Below, one piece after another: positions 22,425 to 31,124 of a stretch of 64,000 nucleotides of DNA (position 1 is its first letter; every line of letters begins with the position of its first letter). The stretch is taken from positions 124,001-188,000 of the forward strand of contig JACTNB010000017.1 in NCBI GenBank assembly GCA_014584345.1, in the 5' to 3' direction. Position numbers and translations under genes: made by a program. The notes below the pieces were generated by a model that saw only the letters and a list, made by a program, of their open reading frames with translations, made no database searches and was not told the DNA's origin. The stretch comes from Planctomycetota bacterium. GTDB taxonomy: Bacteria; Planctomycetota; Planctomycetia; Planctomycetales; Planctomycetaceae.

Positions 22425-22934
22425 GTGCAAAACGAAAAGATTCACCTTCAAGTTGACGACGCCACCATCGCGGCCGACGATCTTTCTGAGATCATTCGAC
22501 CAGTCGCGTTCATCGCGAACATCTACGACGGGCCAGCCGAATACGAGCAAAGCTTACGGTCGTTCTCCCTGGCTCAGCGGCTCATTTACGCCCTGCAATG
22601 GTATGACGCCGAGGTGAACAACGGAGGTCACGACCAGTTCTATTGGAACTCGACCGGGATCGTCTGGCGAGACGCCCTCGCGGCCTACCACGCGATCGGC
22701 GCACTCGGAATCGCCGACATTCTTCAACAATCCGCAGACCGACTGGGTGGTTCGCCCTCGCTGGACCGTGGCGAGCGCCAGCAACAAATGTCCGACCTTG
22801 CCCCGAATTTCAATGATCTCGACGAACGGTTCTACGCCGAATCGAGCGATGACGTGGATCGCCAGATCATGAACTACATCCGTGCTCGCCCGGCCGACTT
22901 TTACTTCGATGGCTTTGTTGAAGTACCCGCTTGA
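22425..22934 (+). CDS. DMP19-like (DUF4375) protein
   Basis: A 169-residue acidic protein. The block YALQWYDAEVNNGGHDQFYW followed by NSTGIVWRDALAAYHAIG is the DUF4375 signature, the core of DMP19, a Neisseria DNA-mimic protein that binds a repressor. The tail is rich in Asp and Glu (DLAPNFNDLDERFYAE, SSDDVD). Many DUF4375 proteins are uncharacterised, so DNA mimicry here is inference. The start is GTG at 22425, decided by AGGAGGT 4 bases upstream. The next gene, Nramp-like, is convergent. An inverted-repeat element fills the gap between them. Confidence 0.82.
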   Translation: MQNEKIHLQVDDATIAADDLSEIIRPVAFIANIYDGPAEYEQSLRSFSLAQRLIYALQWYDAEVNNGGHDQFYWNSTGIVWRDALAAYHAIGALGIADILQQSADRLGGSPSLDRGERQQQMSDLAPNFNDLDERFYAESSDDVDRQIMNYIRARPADFYFDGFVEVPA

Positions 22935-23054
22935 GAGCAGACTAATCGGGAAGACTAGTACCTGATTAACAAATATAAGATGACTTTGCACCAACACCAA
23001 CGTGATATCAACGCCCTCGTTCCCGTTGCGTCAGGCGTGAGCCTGACCTGCCTA

Positions 23055-23259
23055 GCTCGAAAATGCCCAGAAAACTAGCCGCGCCCGTCAGGAAGCGGGC
23101 CAAGCGGGCGGTTATTCGTGGAACACTCATTGGACACAACATTTATCCTGATAAGGCATTGCAACAAATCGGGCCCCAGTCAGGCCCGCTTCCTGACGGG
23201 CGCGGCTAGTTCATCGAAGTCAGCTATCCTGTTTTATTGACCCGAGTGAGAAATCCGCG
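23055..23259 (+). mobile_element. MITE-like inverted-repeat element, copy B
   Basis: Core arms at 23073-23102 and 23182-23211 are an inverted 30-bp pair. Homology with copy D extends right through CGAAGTCAGCTATCCTG to the terminal repeat near GAGTGAGAAATCCGCG at about 23259. On the left only GAAAATGCCC is shared, after which a different palindrome interrupts, so the left terminal repeat seems to be lost. Confidence 0.85.
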
Positions 23260-23280
23260 TTCGTCTGGCACAGCATAAAT

Positions 23281-23296
23281 GGTACGCAGAGCGTAC
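23281..23296. repeat. Short palindromic repeat GGTACGCAGAGCGTAC, copy 1
   Basis: Near-palindrome preceded by CATAAAT and followed by TCTACGAGAAGATTCAC. Related copies are at 39191-39207, 42565-42582 and 63828-63844, with shared downstream text. Confidence 0.75.
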
Positions 23297-23334
23297 TCTA
23301 CGAGAAGATTCACGGCCAACTCGCGCGATTCTAA

Positions 23335-24552
23335 TCAGGCGAGTTTGGTCCAGATTGCGTAGCTGGCGAGCAACGTGACGATCAGCACGATACCTCCTCC
23401 CAGGAGATTTGTCAGCAGACCGTTCGCATGACCTTGCATCAGGGCGCGATTGTTAACTGCCACGAGCAGGAACAGGGCCATCAGCGGCAGCAACAGGCCA
23501 TTGGCAATCTGCGCGACGAGGATGATTTCCGTCGGACTGGCTTTAACCGTGAGGGCCACGAGCATGCCGGAGAGCAGCACCGTCATCCAGATCCCGCGAA
23601 AACGCCAGGATTTGAGATCCATCGGCCAGCAGAACACTCCGCACAGCGCGTAGCTGGCAGCCAACGGAGCCGTGATGGCGCTGGTCAGCCCGGCTGCCAG
23701 CAATCCCGTCGCAAACAGCAACTTGGCCAGCGGTCCTCCCAGGGTGGGTTCCAACTGACGGGCCATTTCCGCCGCGCTGGTAATTCCTCCCTTGCCATAA
23801 AAGGCAGCGGCAGCGGTAACCATGACGGCTGCCGTGATCAGTCCCCCGATCATCACCGCGGTGAACGTATCGCGCCGGGATTCGGGAATTGCCTTCTCCA
23901 CGGGAACATCAGCCGTCCAATTCTCCTGAACCGAATTGGCATGCAGAAACAGGTTGTAAGGCACAATCGTTGTGCCGATCAAGGCTATCACCGTGCCCAG
24001 TCCGCCCCCAGGGATCGAGGGAACCAATCCCTGCACGATTTCCGAAGCGTCCGGCCGAACGATGTACGCCGTCACCATGAAAACGATACTCATCACCACG
24101 ACCAGCGCAATCAGGCCTCGTTCGATGATTTTGTACTTCCCCGAGAACAGCAATCCGAACGCCAGCATACTGACAACCACCACCCACAGCGCCAAGGGCC
24201 AATCGGTAAGCACCTGCAGGCCGAGCGAGGCTCCGGTCAGATTCCCCGTCTGATACGCGGCATTGCCCAGACCAATCGCCAGGGAGATTAACAACGCCTG
24301 CAACACCCGGGCGCCGCGCGAGGGGAAAGCGGTCCGCACGACTTCACTTAATCCCCGCCGACTGACAATTCCCACGCGGGATGCCATTTCCTGCAGCACA
24401 ATCGTCGCCAGCGTGGAAAACAGAATCGCCCATAACAGAGTAAAGCCGAAGTCTGCCCCGGCTCGAGAGGCCGAGGTGACCGTACCGGGTCCGATGAATG
24501 CCGCCGCGACAATCAGTCCCGGCCCGAACGACTTTCGTTTTTGTCCCGCCAT
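23335..24552 (-). CDS. NRAMP-family-like divalent metal transporter with altered metal site
   Basis: A 405-residue membrane protein with 11 predicted helices and NRAMP layout. The helix-1 motif, normally DPGN with the metal-binding Asp and Asn, is GPGT at residues 21-24. The helix-6 motif, normally with Met (A-x-x-MPHN), is IGTTIVPYN at 192-200, so the Met is Val and the His is Tyr. Known NRAMP-related Mg2+ transporters have likewise lost these residues, so Mg2+ or another ion is possible. ATG 24552 has GAGG 7 bases upstream; a GTG at 24573 is also in frame. It stands alone. It is convergent with the DMP19-like gene. Confidence 0.88.
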   Translation of the reverse strand: MAGQKRKSFGPGLIVAAAFIGPGTVTSASRAGADFGFTLLWAILFSTLATIVLQEMASRVGIVSRRGLSEVVRTAFPSRGARVLQALLISLAIGLGNAAYQTGNLTGASLGLQVLTDWPLALWVVVVSMLAFGLLFSGKYKIIERGLIALVVVMSIVFMVTAYIVRPDASEIVQGLVPSIPGGGLGTVIALIGTTIVPYNLFLHANSVQENWTADVPVEKAIPESRRDTFTAVMIGGLITAAVMVTAAAAFYGKGGITSAAEMARQLEPTLGGPLAKLLFATGLLAAGLTSAITAPLAASYALCGVFCWPMDLKSWRFRGIWMTVLLSGMLVALTVKASPTEIILVAQIANGLLLPLMALFLLVAVNNRALMQGHANGLLTNLLGGGIVLIVTLLASYAIWTKLA

Positions 24553-24844
24553 CACCAGACCTCGGCTTGTCACGACAATTCATGACTCTGGGATTGCCTC
24601 GCGCCAGGCAGTAGAAAGCCAATCCTTCACGTTCCCTAGCCTTCACCTAAAAACCAGTTTCCCCGCCCGCGAGTTTGCAGTCAAGACAATAATGAACATA
24701 AGTCCGTGGGACACGCCGCATCCGAAAAGCGTCACGACCGCGCGGAGGCCACGGTGCCAGTGCGGGCGCTGGAATTGACCGCGAACACCGGGGACGCGAG
24801 AATGGGGAAACACCCGCCTTGTTCCTCCTGTAGATGCCATCGCG

Positions 24845-26728
24845 ATGCACACTCATTTTTTGCCGGGACTCTGCCTGATGCTGGCCTGCCTGTGGGGTGG
24901 CAGCACCAGCGCTCATCCGATTTCCATTACCGATGCCTATATCCTGGTAGACGAGCGCAAGCTGGAAGTCCGTCTCGAAGTTTTCGTGGAAGATCTGTAC
25001 CTGTTTCACCAGTTGCCGCTCACCGAACAGAATGCGTTGCCTCCCGACGCCGTGACGCGCGGCACCAAGTTGCACGAGGAGTTTCTGAAGGAGCGTTTCA
25101 AAATTCTCACGGGAGATGGACATCGCCTGGTCCCCGAAACCAGTCGTGTGAACAGCGATGATGTTCCCATGGAAGCGATCCCTTTTCCGAATTTGATGAA
25201 CTACAAGCTGTTTTACGAATTCACGTATCCCCTGACGGAGCCCCCCGAGTATCTCACCTTCATTCAGGATTTCACCCGCGAGAATTCGCTGCTCCCCTCG
25301 GAACTCGAAATCAAGGTGAAACCGCCACGAGGGCGCCGATTTCAGCAGTTACTGCTCCCTAATCAACCCTGGACGATCCACCTCACTGGATTGACCGGAG
25401 CGTCTGCAGACGAGCAGGATCTCCCCCCCGCGGAACGCTTCGAACGCATGCGACAGGAAAAGCTGGGGATTACCTCGTACGGGGCCACCTATGCATTTTT
25501 GTATCTGGAGAAAAATGAAATCCGGCTCGAAACACTGATTCCGCTGGCCACGCTGACAGGATCCCTGAACATGGATCTTCAAGCCGACAGTCTGCTGGAT
25601 CTGGAAAAACAGCAGGCGCTCCGGGAACCGATCCAGCAGAAATTCTTCGAGCAGATTCGCCTTGTCTCGGGCAACCAGCCGCTGAACCCCACGCTGCGGC
25701 GCATCGATTTTTTCGGGGTCGCCTTTCGGGATTTTTCCCTGCGGGCCGAACCTCGTCCCGTCAGCATTGCCAATGCCCGAGTGGGCGTCATCCTGAGTTT
25801 CCCCCGCAACGACCAGCAGGTCTCTGGTCAACTCGAGTGGAACTTGTTCAACGCATTCCTGTACCAGGTGAACCTTGCGGTAATTACGGCCGCGGGCGCG
25901 GAATCGCTCGCCTTGAGGCAGATCGAATCGGGCAATCTGTACCAGTGGGAATACCCGCAGCTCGACTCGACGCCGCGGGAATCTTCCCCCGCAACGTCCC
26001 TCCCCTCAGGAGATCTCGACCAGCTTGCCGTCGATGTTCCCGTGCTGATCCCCATCCGGGAAATATCCCTGGGAATCCTGCTGGCCTGCCTGCTCGCGTT
26101 GATTGGCGCTCGCGGAGCCAGCCGCCGGGGCCCCGCGAGCGGCGCACCCCCATCCTCGCTGCAGCGATTTTTTCCGCTGGCCACGTTGCTCTGTGGGTCC
26201 GTGCTGGTGTTGCTGCTGGGCCTGTTTGCCTTCACTCCCTTGGGCGAGCCCCCTTCCCGCTTGATGCCTCCCCAGCAGCAGGCGACCATTTCAGAGCTGT
26301 TGCTGGATCATGTGTACGCAGCGTTTAACCAGCGCAATGAAGAGGCGATCTTCGACCGGCTCGACGAAGTTGTCGATGGCCCCCTCTTGCGCGACCTGTA
26401 TCTGGAAATTCGTCGTTCGATGACCATGGAAGAACAGGGAGGCGCCCTGGCCCGGGCGGGACGTGTCACCTTGCTGGAATGCCTGCCCGACGATGCGACC
26501 AACCGAAGCGGCAGCGAACGCTTCGCGGAAACCTTCACCTGTCGCTGGCGGGTGCCGGGAACTGTCGAGCATTGGGGCCATATTCACAGTCGGACCACGG
26601 AATATCTTGCCGATATCACGCTGGCCCCCCGCGAAACGGGAGCGGAACGCACTCAATGGAAACTGGTCGCGGTGGAATTACGCAACCAGGACCAATCCAT
26701 CATGGAAACCTCGGTACGCCAGTTCTGA
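24845..26728 (+). CDS. Large secreted/membrane protein of unknown function
   Basis: A 627-residue protein with a signal peptide (MHTHFLPGLCLMLACLWGGS, cleavage near TSAHP). A large exported domain follows (residues about 25-395) with acidic and aromatic segments such as RLEVFVEDLYLFHQLPL. Two membrane helices sit at about 405-424 and 442-463. The C-terminal domain (about 480-627) is predicted to be cytoplasmic or periplasmic and contains ISELLLDHVYAAFNQRNEE. No catalytic motif was recognised. There is no clear ribosome-binding site at ATG 24845; the signal peptide fixes the start. The cytochrome-like gene begins 251 bases downstream. Confidence 0.75.
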   Translation: MHTHFLPGLCLMLACLWGGSTSAHPISITDAYILVDERKLEVRLEVFVEDLYLFHQLPLTEQNALPPDAVTRGTKLHEEFLKERFKILTGDGHRLVPETSRVNSDDVPMEAIPFPNLMNYKLFYEFTYPLTEPPEYLTFIQDFTRENSLLPSELEIKVKPPRGRRFQQLLLPNQPWTIHLTGLTGASADEQDLPPAERFERMRQEKLGITSYGATYAFLYLEKNEIRLETLIPLATLTGSLNMDLQADSLLDLEKQQALREPIQQKFFEQIRLVSGNQPLNPTLRRIDFFGVAFRDFSLRAEPRPVSIANARVGVILSFPRNDQQVSGQLEWNLFNAFLYQVNLAVITAAGAESLALRQIESGNLYQWEYPQLDSTPRESSPATSLPSGDLDQLAVDVPVLIPIREISLGILLACLLALIGARGASRRGPASGAPPSSLQRFFPLATLLCGSVLVLLLGLFAFTPLGEPPSRLMPPQQQATISELLLDHVYAAFNQRNEEAIFDRLDEVVDGPLLRDLYLEIRRSMTMEEQGGALARAGRVTLLECLPDDATNRSGSERFAETFTCRWRVPGTVEHWGHIHSRTTEYLADITLAPRETGAERTQWKLVAVELRNQDQSIMETSVRQF

Positions 26729-26979
26729 ACGTCCGAGAAGGGGAATGGTGGTAAACTGACAGCGGAATTGCGGCTGATGGACGCATATTTCCCTAGGTTT
26801 TCCCCGCGAATGGGTGTAGAATCGTTGATCTGAAAGCTGACTGGTCAACGACTCGGGATAAAGATGGTTCTCGCGCGGGGCCACCCTCGAACAAGTTCCA
26901 GCATCCGAACAAACTGCCCTGCCCTGTGCCGTCTTGCCCGTTATCAGGTTCCTTCCCTGCCGCGAAGCTATTGAACCTC

Positions 26980-29646
26980 ATGGAAACGATTCGTTTTCAA
27001 TGCCCGGAATGCCATAAAACGCTGCGTATCGCCGCGAAATACGCGGGCACGCGCCGGCGTTGCCCCAATCCCGACTGTGGGCAGCCCATTACAATCCCCC
27101 TGTTCGACGAAACCTCGGCCTCTGATAAACAGGCCCCGGTGAAGCGTCCCGCCGCCAAATCGGCTGCGGCGGCCACCTCGGCCCCTTCGCGCGCGGAGCA
27201 GAAGTCGGCGTCAAAACGAACTTCCCATGCGCCGATACGTACTGCCGGGCGAAAACAAGCGACCAAGCCCACCCGCCGCGATGCATCGAAACAGCGACTC
27301 TGGCGCGGCCTGGCCGTGCTGGGCATGCTGCTTTTGGTGGGCATAATTACGGCCTACTGGCTCCCCTCGGGGACCACGGGCGATGTTTCCCCACAAGCCG
27401 TGGCGGTCCAGGCGAAATCGGAAGAGAGTTTTGCCAGCCGGGTGCAACCGTTTCTGGCAACCTATTGCCTGGATTGCCATGGTCCCGATCTGCAGGAAGA
27501 GGGAGTCCGTTTCGATCAGTTTCCCGCCCAACCCGATCTGCTGGCCGACTATAAATTATGGTCCAAGGTTTATCAGCAGATCTCGGTCGGCTCGATGCCC
27601 CCGCAGGATGTCGACGAACCTCCCCACGAGGAGCGAATGGCTGTCGCAGAATGGCTCGACAAGGCCCTGCATCGATTCGATTGCCAGTCAGTCAACAACC
27701 CCGGTCGCGTCACCGTGCATCGACTCAACCGCAACGAATACGATAACACCATCCGCGACCTGCTGGGGATCGACCTGAATTTGTCCCGCGATTTCCCCTC
27801 CGATGATGTCGGCTACGGCTTCGATAACATCGGCGATGTCCTTTCGACCTCTCCGTTACTGATGGAACGGTATCTGGAGGCCGCCGAAAAAGCAGCCGCT
27901 GCCGCGATTATCCTTCCCGAATCCCTGTTGCTCGACCAGAAATGGGCCCCCAACCAGTTCAAAATCACCGGGACGGGAACCGCCAGCCCCCGCGAACTCG
28001 CGTTTGCCTCCAGCGGACAGGGAACCATCCGCTTTGAAACACGGGCACCGGGCGAATACCGCTTTCGCATGGTGGCCTCGGCCACCCAGGCAGGGAACGA
28101 GCCCGCCAAATGCCGGATCAAGCTGAATGGTAAGGAAATCGGCATTCACGAAGTCCCCGGGCATCGCCAGGAAAAAATTCTGTCCTGGACGTCGTCGCTT
28201 CCGGTGGGCAATCACTCCCTCGAAGTGGCCTTCATCAACGATTTTTACGCCCCCGAGGCGGAAGACCCCAAACGGCGCGATCGCAATTTGTATATTCGCA
28301 CCGCCGAGGTGAAAGGCCCCGCGAAACTCGAACAGGAACATTTTCCCGCCGCGCACAGGAACATCGTCACGCATCGCCCCGAGGGAGGCAATACCGTGGA
28401 CTACAGTGCCCGCAAGGTGCTTCAACCCTTGTTGAATCGAGCCTATCGCCGCCCCGCCACTCTCGCGGAACTCGATCGCATCCTCCGCGTGTTCCAGATT
28501 GCCCAGGAACGCCAGGAGAGCTACGAACGTTCGTTGCAAATTGCCTTGCAGGCCATTCTGGTCTCGCCACAGTTTCTGTTCCGCATCGAGGAACTGCCGC
28601 AATCGGCCCTCGCCAAGGAAATTCAGACCCTCGGCGATTACGAGCTCGCTTCGCGGCTTTCCTATTTTCTGTGGAGCAGCATGCCCGACGAGGAACTGCT
28701 GGAATTGGCCCGGCAGGGACAACTGGCCAAGGACGACATTCTGGAACAGCAGGTGCGCCGCATGTTGGCCGACTCCAAGTCGGCGGCGTTTGTCTCCAAC
28801 TTTGTCGGGCAATGGCTGGGACTGCGAAAACTGGCTGAGTTGCAACCCGATGCCGAAATTTTCCCGGAATACACTCCCGAACTGGCCGCCTTGATGCCGC
28901 GAGAAACGGAACTGCTGTTCGCCGACATTCTGCGTGAAGATCGCAATCTCACGGAATTCCTGACGGCCGATTACACCTTCGTTAACGAACTCCTGGCCCG
29001 GCATTACGGCATTCCCAACGTCACGGGGGCGGAGTTTCGTAAGGTCAGCCTGCGGGAGTTACCTCGAAGGGGATTTGTTTCCCATGCGGGAATTCTGACT
29101 TTGACCTCCTATCCCGACCGTACCAGCCCCGTCAAACGGGGGGAATGGGTGCTGGAAAATGTCCTGGCCCAGGCGCCTCCGCCAGCTCCCAACAATGTCC
29201 CGGGTCTGGAAGAAACGCAAAAGGCGAATCCCAATCTCTCCTTCCGTGAACAACTGGTGCTTCATCAAAGCGACCCGATCTGCAGTTCCTGCCACAAGTT
29301 AATGGACGGAATCGGGTTCGGCCTGCAGAACTACGATGCCATTGGCCGCTGGCGCGATCGCGAGGGCGAATTTTCCATCGATGCGCGGGGGGATCTTCCG
29401 AGTGGTGAAAGTTTTAACGGTCCGCTAGAATTGAACGCGATATTAAGCTCGCGCCCGGATGATTTTACTCGTTGCCTGACAGAAAAAATGCTCACCTACG
29501 CGCTGGGCAGAGGTTTGGAATGGTACGACCGTTGTACCGTGGACGATATTATTTCTGCCACGCGTGCCGACGGTTACCGTATCTCCCGCGTCGTGGTGGG
29601 GATTGTGCAGAGTCCACCATTCCGCAGTCAGAAAGTTATGGATTAG
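26980..29646 (+). CDS. Planctomycete cytochrome c-like protein (DUF1587/1595/1592/1588/1585)
   Basis: An 888-residue protein of the family usually paired with DUF1552 proteins. Residues 4-36 are a zinc ribbon (CPECHKTLRIAAKYAG, then a CPNPDC pair). Residues about 107-129 form a membrane anchor. A heme-type CLDCH motif sits at 163-167. DUF1587 follows (TVHRLNRNEYDNTIRDLLG, about 245), then DUF1595 (about 485), DUF1592 (SRLSYFLWSSMPDEELLELA, about 553), DUF1588 with a second C-x-x-C-H (ICSSCHK) and DUF1585 (SGESFNGPLELNAIL). The family is thought to belong to planctomycete carbohydrate or sulfatase-associated envelope systems; its reaction is unproven. ATG 26980 lacks a clear ribosome-binding site. 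It precedes the DUF1552 gene by 33 bases. Confidence 0.92.
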   Translation: METIRFQCPECHKTLRIAAKYAGTRRRCPNPDCGQPITIPLFDETSASDKQAPVKRPAAKSAAAATSAPSRAEQKSASKRTSHAPIRTAGRKQATKPTRRDASKQRLWRGLAVLGMLLLVGIITAYWLPSGTTGDVSPQAVAVQAKSEESFASRVQPFLATYCLDCHGPDLQEEGVRFDQFPAQPDLLADYKLWSKVYQQISVGSMPPQDVDEPPHEERMAVAEWLDKALHRFDCQSVNNPGRVTVHRLNRNEYDNTIRDLLGIDLNLSRDFPSDDVGYGFDNIGDVLSTSPLLMERYLEAAEKAAAAAIILPESLLLDQKWAPNQFKITGTGTASPRELAFASSGQGTIRFETRAPGEYRFRMVASATQAGNEPAKCRIKLNGKEIGIHEVPGHRQEKILSWTSSLPVGNHSLEVAFINDFYAPEAEDPKRRDRNLYIRTAEVKGPAKLEQEHFPAAHRNIVTHRPEGGNTVDYSARKVLQPLLNRAYRRPATLAELDRILRVFQIAQERQESYERSLQIALQAILVSPQFLFRIEELPQSALAKEIQTLGDYELASRLSYFLWSSMPDEELLELARQGQLAKDDILEQQVRRMLADSKSAAFVSNFVGQWLGLRKLAELQPDAEIFPEYTPELAALMPRETELLFADILREDRNLTEFLTADYTFVNELLARHYGIPNVTGAEFRKVSLRELPRRGFVSHAGILTLTSYPDRTSPVKRGEWVLENVLAQAPPPAPNNVPGLEETQKANPNLSFREQLVLHQSDPICSSCHKLMDGIGFGLQNYDAIGRWRDREGEFSIDARGDLPSGESFNGPLELNAILSSRPDDFTRCLTEKMLTYALGRGLEWYDRCTVDDIISATRADGYRISRVVVGIVQSPPFRSQKVMD

Positions 29647-29679
29647 CCTTACCCGCTGATTACCGAAAGGGAACCCCTA

Positions 29680-31053
29680 ATGAATACGACACACAAAGCC
29701 ACTCGTCACACGGGCGGACCCCTCAATGCCCGTCGCGCGTTCCTCCAAGGCTTGGGAGGTGCCATGGTAGGGCTCCCCTGGCTGGAAACGCTGCACGCCT
29801 CGTCCCTCCTGGCAGCGGAAGGGGCGGCCAGCTCCACTCCTACCCGCATGGCGTTCATCTTCTTTGCCAACGGGGCCATTATGCCCGACTGGACACCTGC
29901 CGGAACTGGAAAGGACTACCAGCTTTCCAAGACACTCAGCCCACTGGCACCGGTCAAGGACGATTGCCTGATCATTTCGGGCTTGGCGCACGACAAGGCC
30001 CGCGCCAACGGCGATGGGGCGGGCGATCACGCCCGCTGCTCGGCCGCTTTCCTGACCGCTTCGCAACCCCGAAAAACCGGCGGGGCCGATATTCATCTGG
30101 GCATTTCCGTCGACCAGGTCGCCGCGCAGCACGCAGGCCAGGCGACACCGCTCCCCTCGCTGGAACTCGGCATTGAAGCCGGGCGACAGGCCGGAGCCTG
30201 CGATTCCGGTTACAGTTGTGCCTACCAGTCCAACATTTCCTGGCGTTCTCCCAATCAGCCGGTCGCCAAGGAAATCAACCCCAAACTCGCCTTCGAACGA
30301 TTGTTTGGCATGTCCTTCCAGGATGCAAAAAAACGCGAGGAACGGGACTTTTATCGCACCAGTATTCTCGACGCGGTCGCTGAAGATGCAGGACGCCTGC
30401 AGCATCGGCTCAGCAGCACCGATCGTCAGAAAATGGACGAATACTTCACCAGTGTCCGCGAGATTGAACAGCGCATCGGACGTGCCGCCCCCAATAAACG
30501 TTCGATGCCCCAGGATCTAAAACTCCCGGCCGGTCTCCCCTCCGAAATGGCGGAACACATCCGCCTGATGTACGACGTGCTGGCCCTGTCCTTTCAGACC
30601 GACTCCACCCGCATCGCCACCTACATGCTGGCAAATGGGGGCTCCAATTTGCGCTACGCCCACCTGGATATCAAGGAAGGACATCACCAAATGTCCCATC
30701 ACCGCGAGAACGCGGATCTGGTCAAGAATATACAGAAGATCGACCAGTTCCTGGTCGCCGAATTTTCGCGGTTCCTGCAAAAACTGAAATCGATTCCCGA
30801 AGGAAACGGAACGCTGCTCGACCATTGCCAGATTGTCTACGGGAGCGGTATCAGCGATGCGAATCGGCACCGGCACGACGATCTACCCGTCGTGCTGGCA
30901 GGCAAGGGATCCGGGACCATCAATACCGGTCGGCACCTCAAGCTGGACAAGGAAACGCCCATGGCGAACCTGTTTGTCTCGATGCTGAACCGCATGAATT
31001 GCCCGGTCACGCAGTTCGGCGACAGCACGGGCACCCTGCAGGGGCTTACATGA
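29680..31053 (+). CDS. DUF1552 secreted protein
   Basis: A 457-residue protein, the usual partner of the DUF1592-type cytochrome directly upstream (33-base gap, so one transcript). It begins MNTTHKATRHTGGPLNARRA and has an RR-x-F-L-Q-G-L twin-arginine-like signal at about residues 19-26, implying export of a folded protein. Family landmarks are FANGAIMPDWTPAGTGKDYQ, the DHARCSAAFLT region, IHLGISVDQVAAQ and a C-terminal KLDKETPMANLFVSML. DUF1552 proteins look like members of the alkaline-phosphatase or DUF1501-like fold group; activity is unknown. The ATG has GAAAGGG about 8 bases upstream. Confidence 0.93.
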   Translation: MNTTHKATRHTGGPLNARRAFLQGLGGAMVGLPWLETLHASSLLAAEGAASSTPTRMAFIFFANGAIMPDWTPAGTGKDYQLSKTLSPLAPVKDDCLIISGLAHDKARANGDGAGDHARCSAAFLTASQPRKTGGADIHLGISVDQVAAQHAGQATPLPSLELGIEAGRQAGACDSGYSCAYQSNISWRSPNQPVAKEINPKLAFERLFGMSFQDAKKREERDFYRTSILDAVAEDAGRLQHRLSSTDRQKMDEYFTSVREIEQRIGRAAPNKRSMPQDLKLPAGLPSEMAEHIRLMYDVLALSFQTDSTRIATYMLANGGSNLRYAHLDIKEGHHQMSHHRENADLVKNIQKIDQFLVAEFSRFLQKLKSIPEGNGTLLDHCQIVYGSGISDANRHRHDDLPVVLAGKGSGTINTGRHLKLDKETPMANLFVSMLNRMNCPVTQFGDSTGTLQGLT

Positions 31054-31124
31054 AGGCGCGGTAGCTCGCGATTGACAGGACGCATGATGTTTCGGGGCAC
31101 CCTGAGAAACCAGGCCGGGGCGGT

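Larger units (their letters stand above)
22935..23334. other. Intergenic gap carrying repeat element B and the short palindrome
   Basis: Holds the palindrome CAGGCGTGAGCCTGACCTGC at 23032-23051 (a relative lies at 8286-8304), element B at 23055-23259, and the short repeat GGTACGCAGAGCGTAC at 23281-23296. It lies between the convergent stops of the DMP19-like gene and the Nramp-like gene, so it carries no promoter need. Confidence 0.6.
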
